From Pseudomonas sp. B21-015 (GTDB lineage Bacteria > Pseudomonadota > Gammaproteobacteria > Pseudomonadales > Pseudomonadaceae): DNA of 64,000 bases. The notes under the pieces were generated by a model, which was not told the origin of the DNA, did not search any database, and saw only the letters and a program-made list of their open reading frames with translations. Numbering within the stretch: the first letter of the stretch is position 1; each line of letters opens with the position of its first letter. The translations under genes were made by a program, and so were the position numbers. Below, one piece after another: positions 1-8,360 of this stretch. The stretch spans positions 62,001 to 126,000 of the forward strand of contig NZ_CP087196.1 of the NCBI RefSeq assembly GCF_024749285.1, read 5' to 3'.

Positions 1-284
1 AGATTCGCGGAGGTGGGCTGTACGCGTACACCGCGATCAACGCTCCGCGGGGGCTGGCCGAGCGGATTTATCACGTCTGGATGTTCAACGGTAAAGAAGT
101 CGACCGTATCCCGCTGGACATCAACGGGGGGCGCAAGGAAGGCTACCGCGCCTGGACCCACAAGCAGAACTTCCCCGGCAACCCCGCAGGAAAATGGCAG
201 GTTCGGGTGCTCACCGAAGACGGCCAGTTGATCGGCGTGTTGCGCTTCAAGGTCATGGACAGCACACCCGTCAAAGAAAAGTAA
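1..284 (+). CDS. DUF2914-domain protein, C-terminal fragment
   Basis: Only the last ~93 residues are in the window; the reading frame is open from base 3 and ends with TAA at 282-284. The fragment has the look of a DUF2914 domain: a segment RIYHVWMFNGKEVDRIPLDI, then a GYRAWTHKQNFP stretch and a closing GKWQVRVLTEDGQLIGVLRFKV strand pair. In pseudomonads this domain usually sits at the C-terminus of a membrane protein; its function is unknown. The stop lies 55 bases before the next gene, on the same strand, so the two could be co-transcribed. Confidence 0.75.
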   Translation, partial: IRGGGLYAYTAINAPRGLAERIYHVWMFNGKEVDRIPLDINGGRKEGYRAWTHKQNFPGNPAGKWQVRVLTEDGQLIGVLRFKVMDSTPVKEK

Positions 285-339
285 CGCGGTTCGTGCTATT
301 AGTCAGGTCTGCGTAATAGCCGAACAAGCACGGGAGCTT

Positions 340-1488
340 ATGACTAGCAGCACAATGCCCGGCAGTGCCCGACTGGACACCTCGCACAGCCCTGCCCTGT
401 TGCGGGTCACGGGTGACTGGACGCTTGCCCATTACGCCGATCTCAAACGCCTGAGCGAAAAGCTCCACGGCCAATACGACGACAGCACCCCTGTCGATCT
501 CAATGGTCTCGGCGCGCTTGATACGGCGGGTGCGTCATTGCTGGTGGAGCTGCTGGGTTCTGAGCGCTTGGGTAAATCTGCCGAACACCCCGATTGCACC
601 CTTTCCTCCGCTGATCGCGCCTTATTGCAGACGGTGTACTGCTCGCTGACTGATTTTTGCGTGCCGATCAAAGAGCCGGAAATCAGCGTCGGCATTCAAC
701 TGCTGACCCGCATCGGCCGGGCGGTCGACGCGGTCTGGCAGGACACCCTGCAGCTGCTGGGTTTCGTCGGCCTGATCCTGGAAACCATCGCGCGCGAGCT
801 GTTTCGCCCCAAGCGCTGGCGCCTTACGCCGATGGTCGCCCACATCGAACAGACCGGTCTCGACGCTGCCCCCATCGTCGCTCTGCTGACCTTTCTGGTG
901 GGCGCCGTGGTAGCGTTTCTCGGGGCGACAGTGCTGGCGAGTTTCGGCGCGAGTATCTTCACCGTCGATCTCGTCGCGTTTTCTTTTCTACGGGAGTTCG
1001 GTGTGTTGCTGACCGCGATCCTGATGGCCGGCCGCACTGCCAGTGCGTTCACCGCGCAGATCGGCTCGATGAAGGCCAACGAAGAAATCGACGCGATCCG
1101 CACCCTCGGCCTCGATCCGATGGAGCTGCTGGTGGTGCCGCGGGTATTGGCATTGCTGGTGGCGCTGCCGATGCTGACCTTTCTGGCGATGTTGTCGGGG
1201 ATTGTCGGCGGTGGCGTGGTGTGTGCGCTGTCGCTGGATATCTCGCCGGCGATGTTCCTGTCGCTGCTGCAATCGGACATTGGCGTGCAGCACTTCCTGG
1301 TGGGGATCGTCAAAGCGCCGATTTTTGCGTTCCTGATCGCCGCCATCGGCTGCCTCGAAGGCTTCAAGGTCAGCGGCAGCGCCGAGTCTGTTGGCGCGCA
1401 CACCACTTCCAGCGTGGTGCAATCAATCTTCGTGGTGATCGTGCTTGACGCCGTGGCTGCGCTGTTTTTCATGGAGATGGGCTGGTGA
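340..1488 (+). CDS. MlaE-type lipid ABC transporter permease with N-terminal STAS domain
   Basis: 382 residues. Residues ~15-115 form a STAS-like domain (LNGLGALDTAGASLL), which in the E. coli Mla system is the separate protein MlaB; residues ~140-382 are the MlaE/YrbE permease with several membrane segments and the conserved block REFGVLLTAILMAGRTASAF followed by MKANEEIDAIRTLGLDP. It would form the inner-membrane channel of an MCE transporter moving (phospho)lipids between inner and outer membrane. A GGGAG ribosome site precedes the ATG. It is first of four tightly packed genes; the next starts inside its stop codon. The lipid carried and the direction of transport cannot be told from sequence. 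Confidence 0.9.
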   Translation: MTSSTMPGSARLDTSHSPALLRVTGDWTLAHYADLKRLSEKLHGQYDDSTPVDLNGLGALDTAGASLLVELLGSERLGKSAEHPDCTLSSADRALLQTVYCSLTDFCVPIKEPEISVGIQLLTRIGRAVDAVWQDTLQLLGFVGLILETIARELFRPKRWRLTPMVAHIEQTGLDAAPIVALLTFLVGAVVAFLGATVLASFGASIFTVDLVAFSFLREFGVLLTAILMAGRTASAFTAQIGSMKANEEIDAIRTLGLDPMELLVVPRVLALLVALPMLTFLAMLSGIVGGGVVCALSLDISPAMFLSLLQSDIGVQHFLVGIVKAPIFAFLIAAIGCLEGFKVSGSAESVGAHTTSSVVQSIFVVIVLDAVAALFFMEMGW

Positions 1489-2288
1489 GTCGTCTACCCC
1501 GAGCGCCTTCCGAGGCGGTGATCGAAGTCCGTGGGCTGTGCAATCGTTTCGGCCGCCAGAGCGTGCACGAGAACCTCGACCTGGATTTGTACAAAGGCGA
1601 AATCCTCGCGGTGGTCGGAGGTTCCGGCAGTGGCAAATCGGTGCTGTTGCGCAGCATCGTCGGCTTGCGCCAACCCAGCGAGGGGCTGGTGAAGGTCTTC
1701 GGCAAGAACTTGCCGAGCCTGTCGGAGCACGAGCGCTCGCTGGTCGAACGGCGGTTCGGTGTGCTGTTCCAGAAAGGCGCCCTGTTCTCTTCACTCACCG
1801 TGACCGAGAACGTCGCCCTGCCCCTGATCGAACACGCCGGCCTGAGCCGTGCCGACGCCGAGCACCTGGCGGCAGTGAAAATGGCGTTGGCCGGGCTGCC
1901 GTTGTCGGCGGCTGACAAGTACCCCGCGTCGCTGTCCGGTGGCATGATCAAGCGCGCCGCCCTGGCTCGGGCGCTGGCGCTGGACCCGGACATCCTGTTT
2001 CTCGACGAGCCCACCGCCGGTCTCGATCCGATTGGCGCGGCGGCGTTCGATCAGTTAATTCTGACCCTGCGCGATGCGTTGGGTTTGAGCGTGTTTCTGG
2101 TGACCCACGACCTCGACACGCTCTACACCATCACCGATCGGGTGGCGGTGCTGGCGCAGAAGAAAGTGCTGGTGGCGGATGCCATCGACAAGGTTGCGCA
2201 AACCGACGACGCGTGGATTCACGAATACTTCCATGGCCCTCGCGGCCGCGCGGCGCTGACGGCCGCTAACCAGCTCAACGAGGTCTGA
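1485..2288 (+). CDS. MCE-system ABC transporter ATP-binding protein (MlaF-like)
   Basis: 267 residues, starting with GTG in a GTGA overlap with the permease stop. It is a complete ABC ATPase: Walker A GGSGSGKS at ~45-52, signature LSGGM (where typical exporters have LSGGQ), Walker B ILFLDEP followed by TAGLDP, and the switch histidine in THDLDTL. It would power the permease encoded just upstream. The LSGGM form, seen here, is usual in the MlaF branch. The C-terminus ends in a short arm (HEYFHGPRGRAAL), common in MlaF proteins. Confidence 0.92.
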   Translation: MSRLPRAPSEAVIEVRGLCNRFGRQSVHENLDLDLYKGEILAVVGGSGSGKSVLLRSIVGLRQPSEGLVKVFGKNLPSLSEHERSLVERRFGVLFQKGALFSSLTVTENVALPLIEHAGLSRADAEHLAAVKMALAGLPLSAADKYPASLSGGMIKRAALARALALDPDILFLDEPTAGLDPIGAAAFDQLILTLRDALGLSVFLVTHDLDTLYTITDRVAVLAQKKVLVADAIDKVAQTDDAWIHEYFHGPRGRAALTAANQLNEV

Positions 2289-2289
2289 C

Positions 2290-3228
2290 ATGGAAACCCG
2301 AGCCCATCACGTATTGATCGGCCTGTTCACCGTCATAGTGGTGGCAGGCGCCCTGCTCTTCGGTCTGTGGCTGGCCAAGTCCAGCGTTGATACCGAATTC
2401 AAGGATTACGAAATCGTCTTCAACGAGGCGGTCAGCGGTTTGTCCAAGGGCAGCGCGGTGCAGTACAGCGGGATCAAGGTCGGCGACGTGGTGATGCTGC
2501 GCCTGGACCCGAACGATCCGCGCCGGGTGTTGGCGCGGATTCGCCTGGGCGGAGACACGCCGATCAAAGAAGACACCCAGGCCAAGCTGACGCTGACCGG
2601 GATCACCGGGACCTCGATCATCCAGCTCAGCGGTGGCACGCCGCAAAGTCCGACCCTCAGGGGCAAGGACGGCAATTTGCCGACAATCGTTGCGTCGCCC
2701 TCGCCCATTGCCCGGTTGATGAATGACAGTAACGATCTGATGGAGGGCGTGAACGTGTTGATGCACAACGCCAATCAGTTGTTTTCCTCGGAGAACGTCG
2801 CGCGCATCAGCAGCACCCTGGAGCACCTGGAGCAAACCACCGGCACCATCGCCGACCAGCGCGGGGACATTCGTCAGGCGATGCAGCAACTGGCTTCGGT
2901 TGGCAAGCAGGCCAGCGCCACCCTGGAACAGACCACCGCGTTGATGCGCAACGCCAACGGCCTGCTCAACGATCAGGGCAAGCAGATGTTCGGCAGTGCC
3001 GAGCAAGCCATGAAGTCCCTGGAACAAAGCAGCGCGACCATCAACACGTTGCTCTCCGCCAATCAGGATTCCCTCAACAACGGCATGCAGGGCCTCAATG
3101 GCCTGGCACCGGCGGTGCGTGAGCTGCGCGATACCTTGAGTTCGTTGCGAACCATTTCCCAGCGGCTTGAGGCCAACCCCAGCGGTTACCTGCTGGGCAG
3201 TGACAAGAACAAGGAGTTCACGCCATGA
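2290..3228 (+). CDS. MlaD-family MCE protein
   Basis: 312 residues. An N-terminal membrane anchor (~8-28, VLIGLFTVIVVAGALLFGLW) is followed by one MCE domain (~40-118, with GLSKGSAVQYSGIKVGDV and the LTGITGTSIIQLSGG strand) and a long helical tail to ~300 rich in Gln, Ser and Asn. It would be the periplasmic lipid-binding ring of the transporter; the long tail resembles the needle-forming helices of PqiB/YebT-type proteins more than short E. coli MlaD. The gene begins one base after the ATPase stop and overlaps the next gene by an ATGA. Confidence 0.9.
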   Translation: METRAHHVLIGLFTVIVVAGALLFGLWLAKSSVDTEFKDYEIVFNEAVSGLSKGSAVQYSGIKVGDVVMLRLDPNDPRRVLARIRLGGDTPIKEDTQAKLTLTGITGTSIIQLSGGTPQSPTLRGKDGNLPTIVASPSPIARLMNDSNDLMEGVNVLMHNANQLFSSENVARISSTLEHLEQTTGTIADQRGDIRQAMQQLASVGKQASATLEQTTALMRNANGLLNDQGKQMFGSAEQAMKSLEQSSATINTLLSANQDSLNNGMQGLNGLAPAVRELRDTLSSLRTISQRLEANPSGYLLGSDKNKEFTP

Positions 3229-3851
3229 AGCTGGCTCATCTCGCCCTCCTCGCCGGTTTTGCGTTGGTCGCTTCCTGTTCGATTTTCCCCAAGGCCGAGC
3301 CGTCCGATGTCTACCGACTGCCGTCGGCACAGCGCGACGCATCGGCCCAACACGGCACGCCGCAGCGCTGGTCGTTGCGGCTGGCCAAGCCTCAGACCAG
3401 CGAAGCCTTGAACAACCCGAAAATCGCCGTAATCCCTCAGGGTGATCTGATCAGCAGCTACAAGGCTTCACGCTGGAGCGACCCGGCACCGGTGCTGTTG
3501 CGCAATCGTCTGCTCGATGGTTTCCAGCGTGACGGTCGCGTGCCGTTGCTCAGCACCGATGACAGCAATTTCCAGGCAGACCTGGAACTGGGCGGCAACC
3601 TGCAAGCGTTCCAGACCGAGTACCAAGGCACGGCGGCGAGCGTGGTCGTGCGCCTGGATGCGTTGTTGGTGCGTGGGTATGACCAGCGAATCCTCGCCAG
3701 TCGGCGCTTTGAAGTGCGTCAGCCGTTGAGCGATGTGAAGGTGCCGGCGGTTGTCGCCGGGTTTGGCCTGGCCAGCGACCAGTTGACGGCGCAGGTGGTG
3801 GCCTGGACGGTGGAACAAGGTCAGAAGGTTGCGCCACCGCTGAGGCCTTGA
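3225..3851 (+). CDS. PqiC-like ABC-transport auxiliary lipoprotein
   Basis: 208 residues. A signal peptide ends in a lipobox (LVASC, Cys18), so the mature protein is a lipoprotein, probably in the outer membrane. The rest matches the DUF330/PqiC type: YRLPSAQRD near the start, IAVIPQGDLISSYKASRW, and a closing segment with FGLASDQLTAQVVAW. In the Pqi system PqiC is an outer-membrane partner of the MCE needle; the fused position after the MCE gene suggests the same job here. It ends the operon and is followed by a REP-type inverted repeat. Confidence 0.85.
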   Translation: MKLAHLALLAGFALVASCSIFPKAEPSDVYRLPSAQRDASAQHGTPQRWSLRLAKPQTSEALNNPKIAVIPQGDLISSYKASRWSDPAPVLLRNRLLDGFQRDGRVPLLSTDDSNFQADLELGGNLQAFQTEYQGTAASVVVRLDALLVRGYDQRILASRRFEVRQPLSDVKVPAVVAGFGLASDQLTAQVVAWTVEQGQKVAPPLRP

Positions 3852-3866
3852 AGACACCGCCGAACC

Positions 3867-3960
3867 CCTGTGGGAGCGGGCTTGCCCGCGATGAGGCCGG
3901 AACATTCAACATTTCTGTTAACGGTTAGACCGCCATCGCGGGCAAGCCCGCTCCCACAGG
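3867..3960. repeat. REP-type inverted repeat pair
   Basis: Two facing copies of a ~26-base element (core GGGAGCGGGCTTGCCCGCG) at 3867-3893 and 3934-3960, separated by ~40 bases. It fills the gap between two convergent genes and may act as a transcription stop or mRNA stabiliser. The same element recurs at six other places in this window. Confidence 0.9.
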
Positions 3961-3968
3961 TTTTTTGG

Positions 3969-5198
3969 TTAGCCGAAGAACCAGTAGCAAACCCCGATCG
4001 CGCCAAGCACCCCGGCCAACTCCGCCAACAGCGCACAGCCCACCGCATGCCGTGCGCGCTGAATGCCCACCGCGCCGAAGTACACCGCCAACACATAGAA
4101 GGTCGTTTCGGTACTGCCCTGGACCGTCGCCGCCACCAGTGCCGGGAAGCTGTCGACCCCGGAGGTCTTCATGGTTTCGATCAGCATTGCCCGTGCGGCG
4201 CTGCCGGAGAAGGGTTTGACCATGGCCGTCGGCAGCGCATCGACGAAGCGCGTGTCCCAACCGGCCCACTCCACCAGATGACGAATCCCGTCCAGACCGA
4301 AATCCAGCGCCCCGGATGCTCGTAGCACACCCACGGCACAGAGCATCGCCACCAGATACGGCAGCAGATTCTTGGCCACGTCGAAGCCTTCTTTGGCGCC
4401 TTCGACGAATGCCTCGTAGACCTTCACCTTGCGTAACGCGCCGATAATCAGAAACAGCATGATCAGCCCGAACAGCGTCACGTTGCCGAGGATCGATGAC
4501 AAGCCCGCCAGAGCGGTCGCTGAGAGCGTCGCCAGCAACGCCATGAAGCCACCGAGGGCCAGGGCGCCGGGAATCAGGTAAGCGAGCACCACCGGGTCCC
4601 ACAGGCGCAGACGCTGCATGAACGCCACCGACAACAGGCCGACCAGGGTCGAGCAGCTGGTCGCCAGCAGGATCGGCAGGAACACCAGGGTCGGATCGGG
4701 CGCGCCTTGCTGGGCGCGGTACATGAAGATCGTCACCGGCAGCAGGGTCAGGGAGGAGGCGTTGAGTACCAGAAAGAGGATCTGCGCGTTGCTGGCGATG
4801 GTGTCGCTGGGGTTGAGCTCTTGCAGCGCCTTCATGGCTTTGAGGCCGATCGGCGTGGCGGCGTTGTCCAGCCCCAGGCCATTGGCGGCGAAGTTGAGTG
4901 TGATCAGACCGATGGCCGGATGCCCGGGCGGTACTTCCGGCATCAGGCGCAGGAACAGCGGGCCCAGCGCCTTGGCCAGCCACTCGACGATCCCGGCTTT
5001 TTCCGCGATCCGCAAAAAGCCCAGCCAGAGGGTGAGGGTGCCGAACAGCAGGACCATGACCTCGACCGACAATTTGGCCATGGCGAAAATGCTTTCCACC
5101 ATCGCCGCGAAGATCCCGGCATTGCCGCCGATCAGCCACTGCGCCAGCGCCGATACGGCTGCCACGATGAAGAAGCCAAGCCACAGGCCATTAAGCAT
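3969..5198 (-). CDS. nucleoside-recognition (Gate) domain membrane protein, SpmA/SpmB fusion type
   Basis: 409 residues with about ten hydrophobic segments. Two Gate domains are seen: one at ~45-160 (LNFAANGLGLDNAATPIGLK, typical of SpmA) and a second at ~255-370 (SGALDFGLDGIRHLVEW then MVKPFSGSAARAMLIETMK, typical of SpmB). In Bacillus these are separate sporulation-maturation proteins; fused forms are common in non-sporulating proteobacteria and their substrate is unknown. Length fits the fused family. It lies downstream of gltP on the same strand, with a hairpin terminator between them, so it is probably transcribed on its own. Confidence 0.85.
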   Translation of the reverse strand: MLNGLWLGFFIVAAVSALAQWLIGGNAGIFAAMVESIFAMAKLSVEVMVLLFGTLTLWLGFLRIAEKAGIVEWLAKALGPLFLRLMPEVPPGHPAIGLITLNFAANGLGLDNAATPIGLKAMKALQELNPSDTIASNAQILFLVLNASSLTLLPVTIFMYRAQQGAPDPTLVFLPILLATSCSTLVGLLSVAFMQRLRLWDPVVLAYLIPGALALGGFMALLATLSATALAGLSSILGNVTLFGLIMLFLIIGALRKVKVYEAFVEGAKEGFDVAKNLLPYLVAMLCAVGVLRASGALDFGLDGIRHLVEWAGWDTRFVDALPTAMVKPFSGSAARAMLIETMKTSGVDSFPALVAATVQGSTETTFYVLAVYFGAVGIQRARHAVGCALLAELAGVLGAIGVCYWFFG

Positions 5199-5250
5199 CA
5201 GTCAAATCCCCCGGAAGATGCGGCGAATGATAGCGGGGCAGGCAGAAACG

Positions 5251-5280
5251 ACAAACCCCGGATTTCTCCGGGGTTTGTTT
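5251..5280 (-). terminator. rho-independent terminator after gltP
   Basis: Perfect 10-bp stem (AAACCCCGGA at 5253-5262 with TCCGGGGTTT at 5267-5276) and a four-base loop. On the minus strand it is followed by TTTG; it lies ~35 bases past the gltP stop. Confidence 0.8.
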
Positions 5281-5312
5281 AGTACTGCTAGCAAAAGACC
5301 AATGTGGGAGCG

Positions 5313-6644
5313 TCAGTTGCTGGAAATCTCGCCAACCGGCAGCTTTTCCTTGCTGCGCCAGTGCGGCAGGGAGTTCCAGTAGCGCTGGCCCTTGGCGTCG
5401 TCGTACATGCCTTCCCAGCGAGCGATGACCAATACGGCCAAGGCATTGCCGATCACGTTCAGCGCAGTACGGGCCATGTCCATGATGCGGTCGACACCGG
5501 CGATGAACGCCAGGCCTTCCAGCGGAATGCCAACGCTGCCCAAAGTAGCCAGCAGCACCACGAAGGACACGCCCGGTACGCCGGCGATACCTTTGGAGGT
5601 GACCATCAGCGTCAGCACCAGCAGCAACTGTTGGCTGATCGACAGGTCGATGCCGTAGAGCTGGGCAATGAAGATTGCCGCGATGCTCTGGTACAGGGTC
5701 GAACCGTCGAGGTTGAACGAGTAGCCGGTCGGCACCACGAAACTGCAAATGGCTTTCGGCGCGCCGTAGGCTTCCATCTTCTCGATCACGCGCGGCAGCA
5801 CGGTTTCGGAACTGGCGGTGGAGTAGGCCAGTACCAGCTCATCCTTGAAGATGCGCATCAGCTTGATCACCGAGAAGCCGAACAGGCGGGCGATCAGGCC
5901 CAACACCACAAAGGCGAAGAAGGCGACGGCGAAGTAAACCAGGACGACCAGTTTGGCCAGCGGCAGCAGAGAGGCGAAGCCGAAGTTGGCCACGGTCACC
6001 GCGATCAATGCGAACACGCCGATCGGGGCGTAGTTCATGATCATGTGGGTGACCTTGAACATGCTTTCCGACACGCCCTGGAACATCTTCACCAGCGGAT
6101 CGCGCAGGTCCGATTGCAGGCTCGACAGACCGAGACCGAACAATACGGAGAAGAAGATGATCGGCAGCATCTCGCCGCGGACCATGGCGGCAAAGATGTT
6201 CGACGGGATCAGGTTAAGGATGGTCTGGATGAACGCGTGTTCATGCTGAACCTCGGCGGCGGTGGCCTGGTACTTGGAGATATCCACCGTACCCAGGGTG
6301 CTCATGTCGATGCCGCTGCCCGGATGAACCACGTTGGCCAGCACCAGACCGACCAGAATGGCGATGGTGGTGACGATCTCGAAGTAAATGATGGTCTTCA
6401 GACCGATGCGACCGAGTTTCTTCGCGTCGCCCACGCCAGCAATGCCGACGACGAGCGAGGAAATCACGATCGGGATCACGATCATCTTGATCAGACGGAT
6501 AAAGATATCGCCCGCCGGTTGCAGGACGTTGCTGATCCACCAGGCTTTTTCGGCACTGAAATGGTTGAGCAGTGCACCAATTGCTATCCCCAGAACCAGA
6601 CCGATGAGGATCTGCCAGGCGAGGCTAAGCTTTGCCTTCTTCAT
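5313..6644 (-). CDS. gltP: glutamate/aspartate:proton symporter GltP
   Basis: 443 residues from the ATG at 6644, the length usual for GltP. A longer frame reaches 6683, but the ATG at 6644 is preceded by AAGGGTAAAGAC and begins with the family-typical MKKAKLSLAWQILIG. It is a dicarboxylate/amino acid:cation symporter of the inner membrane: eight or so transmembrane segments, a serine-rich re-entrant loop (STASSETVLPRV), and the substrate/ion motif SFVVPTGYSFNLDGST with the later TSKGIAGVPGVSFV. It imports glutamate and aspartate with protons. The upstream gap carries phased short repeats that may be operators. Confidence 0.93.
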   Translation of the reverse strand: MKKAKLSLAWQILIGLVLGIAIGALLNHFSAEKAWWISNVLQPAGDIFIRLIKMIVIPIVISSLVVGIAGVGDAKKLGRIGLKTIIYFEIVTTIAILVGLVLANVVHPGSGIDMSTLGTVDISKYQATAAEVQHEHAFIQTILNLIPSNIFAAMVRGEMLPIIFFSVLFGLGLSSLQSDLRDPLVKMFQGVSESMFKVTHMIMNYAPIGVFALIAVTVANFGFASLLPLAKLVVLVYFAVAFFAFVVLGLIARLFGFSVIKLMRIFKDELVLAYSTASSETVLPRVIEKMEAYGAPKAICSFVVPTGYSFNLDGSTLYQSIAAIFIAQLYGIDLSISQQLLLVLTLMVTSKGIAGVPGVSFVVLLATLGSVGIPLEGLAFIAGVDRIMDMARTALNVIGNALAVLVIARWEGMYDDAKGQRYWNSLPHWRSKEKLPVGEISSN

Positions 6645-7391
6645 GTCTTTACCCTTACTTGCGTTTGACTCAGGCTGATGCATGAACTGAAACGCTCAAT
6701 GGCGAACAAGTCTTGCAACGGCCCCCGTATAAGGTCCCCGCGAGCGAGCATTTACAGCTCTCAGGCAGCGAAAAAGGCGCAACTATTCCGATGCCGGGAA
6801 GCGCCGTCTAATGCCGTAAGCGCCTACCCTATGCCGAATCGGCATGAGATCTTTTAACTCAAACCCGCGTCCCAACCGGTTCGAATACGACATTTGGGCG
6901 GGCATAAGTGCCGTGAACCGGCAATTTCAGCGCAGGTTGATGTTTTTTGAACAGGCGGAAAACTGGGAAAAAGCCTACGTTTGGCTGCGAATTTTCTTCG
7001 CGTGAAAGTTTGGGCTTTCTCGATATACGGTCACGAAGAAACACCGCGAAACGGTTTTGCGGGGAATATGCAGTAAAGCGAGATGAGCTGACTGCTCTAG
7101 ATCAACGTTTTGCACGTTGAAGCTCTCCGCAAGTCCGTCGAGCCACTCTGGCCCCGGCGAACTTGCGTCGCAGCTTTACCTGACCCGGCCCTTGCGCAGG
7201 CACTCCCTGTATCCGTAGGTCACTCCGACCCTGAAGCAGTCAGAACGTCCCGACCCCTTGGTCATGCGTCTACCGTCCTCGGGTAGCGCAGTGAAAAGAA
7301 GCGCCAAGGCCTCTTTCGTATTTCGTCTGTTGCGTTTCGCAGAACGGCCCCGACCCGGTACTTGTCGCGAGTGTCTTCGAAACGCTGATAC
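6645..7391. other. gene-poor gap upstream of gltP
   Basis: About 750 bases without a gene I can support. The first ~200 bases should hold the gltP promoter and contain phased ATGCCG repeats (listed separately). Open frames at 6859-7044 (minus) and 7262-7414 (minus) lack ribosome sites and recognisable domains. The stretch from ~7080 to 7390 shows no clear feature. Confidence 0.6.
6791..6845. promoter_or_regulatory. phased ATGCCG repeats, possible operators of gltP
   Basis: ATGCCG occurs at 6791, 6811 and 6831, exactly 20 bases apart, and the third copy continues into an inverted copy to make ATGCCGAATCGGCAT (6831-6845). GCGCC is also repeated between the copies. Twenty bases is close to two helical turns, so a protein could bind them on one face. 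The array lies ~150-200 bases upstream of the gltP ATG. The regulator is unknown. Confidence 0.4.
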
Positions 7392-7637
<246 letters not shown>

Positions 7638-7925
7638 TTAAAACACCCAACGTTCCTGCGGGGACGTTTCATCCACAGGCCGGGCCTGGTCGACGCTCAT
7701 CATTCGCATCGAGGCGCTGTCTGCCTGGTCGCTGCTGACGGCGCTGAAGTGGGTTTGGGATGCGTGTGGAATCGACAGCTGCGGCGCATCTGGCTGCTGG
7801 CTCTGCTCCCAACGCAAGAACTGCTGACCGACAATTAAGGTGATCAACAGCGCCAGCAGGGCAAACAAGCCTTGCTGGACATGCAGTGGCGAGATACGCA
7901 ATTGGGCGGCACGTTGGTGATTCAT
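7638..7925 (-). CDS. small single-pass membrane protein of unknown function, divergent from algB
   Basis: 95 residues from the ATG at 7925, chosen over an upstream start at 7967 because GGAGG sits eight bases before it. One transmembrane helix (~15-35, GLFALLALLITLIVGQQFL) is followed by a ~60-residue polar tail ending in PQERWVF. I do not recognise a family. It lies between DUF1328 and algB, and the region upstream carries a sigma-54-like promoter reading into it, which would make it a candidate target of a sigma-54 activator such as AlgB (inference). Confidence 0.7.
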   Translation of the reverse strand: MNHQRAAQLRISPLHVQQGLFALLALLITLIVGQQFLRWEQSQQPDAPQLSIPHASQTHFSAVSSDQADSASMRMMSVDQARPVDETSPQERWVF

Positions 7926-7995
7926 CCTGAAGTCCTCCCACACGGGTGGTGATCTGGTGACGGGCACTGGTCCTTGCCCTGACTACTCAGACAAT

Positions 7996-8011
7996 TGCAG
8001 CCTGCATGCCA
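7996..8011 (-). promoter_or_regulatory. sigma-54-type promoter candidate
   Basis: On the minus strand the sequence TGGCATGCAGGCTGCA matches the -24/-12 consensus (TGGCACG-N4-TTGCA) at all but two bases, with GG and GC separated by the required ten bases. It would start transcription near 7985, ~60 bases before the small membrane protein at 7925. Confidence 0.5.
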
Positions 8012-8050
8012 GCTTTTTATCAGAATAAATATCATTAAAATCAATGGGTT

Positions 8051-8072
8051 AAACGATTTGTGGAAATCGTTT
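8051..8072. promoter_or_regulatory. inverted repeat, possible enhancer site
   Basis: Perfect 9-bp arms AAACGATTT (8051-8059) and AAATCGTTT (8064-8072) around GTGG. It is centred ~75 bases upstream of the start predicted from the sigma-54-like promoter, a normal distance for an NtrC-type activator. It has no T tract, so a terminator is less likely. Confidence 0.4.
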
Positions 8073-8104
8073 TGGACGCATCCTGCACGATGGCTCTTCT
8101 GAGG

Positions 8105-8121
8105 TCGTGCGTAATGCACGA
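8105..8121. promoter_or_regulatory. second inverted repeat in the algB upstream region
   Basis: TCGTGC-GTAAT-GCACGA, perfect 6-bp arms; a further half (TGCACGA) occurs at 8084-8090. It lies between the small membrane protein and algB and could bind a regulator of either. No match to a named site. Confidence 0.3.
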
Positions 8122-8360
8122 TGAGATCACCGAAACTTTCAATGTTTTTGGAATTGAGGGAAGGGCGCAGATGTCAGAAAGGGACGCAGGCAATCGCCGA
8201 AAGAATGATCAATTAATAAAAAACCAAATAAATTTGTTGGTTAGCCAGGTACTGAGCAGATAGCTGCTCTGTTGTGGCTGGAATCGACCAGAATCAATCA
8301 TGCAACTTGCCCGATTTTTCCGGGCCTAACCAAGATCATCAACCAAAGGAGCGTAGGAAC

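Noticed and set aside
5304..6668. Open frame of 454 codons opposite gltP
   Set aside because: GltP is complete on the minus strand; the opposite frame is low in hydrophobic residues and Gln/Glu/His-rich, as expected for a shadow frame.
6859..7044. 61-codon minus-strand frame in the gltP upstream gap
   Set aside because: No ribosome site, no domain, and composition not like neighbouring genes.
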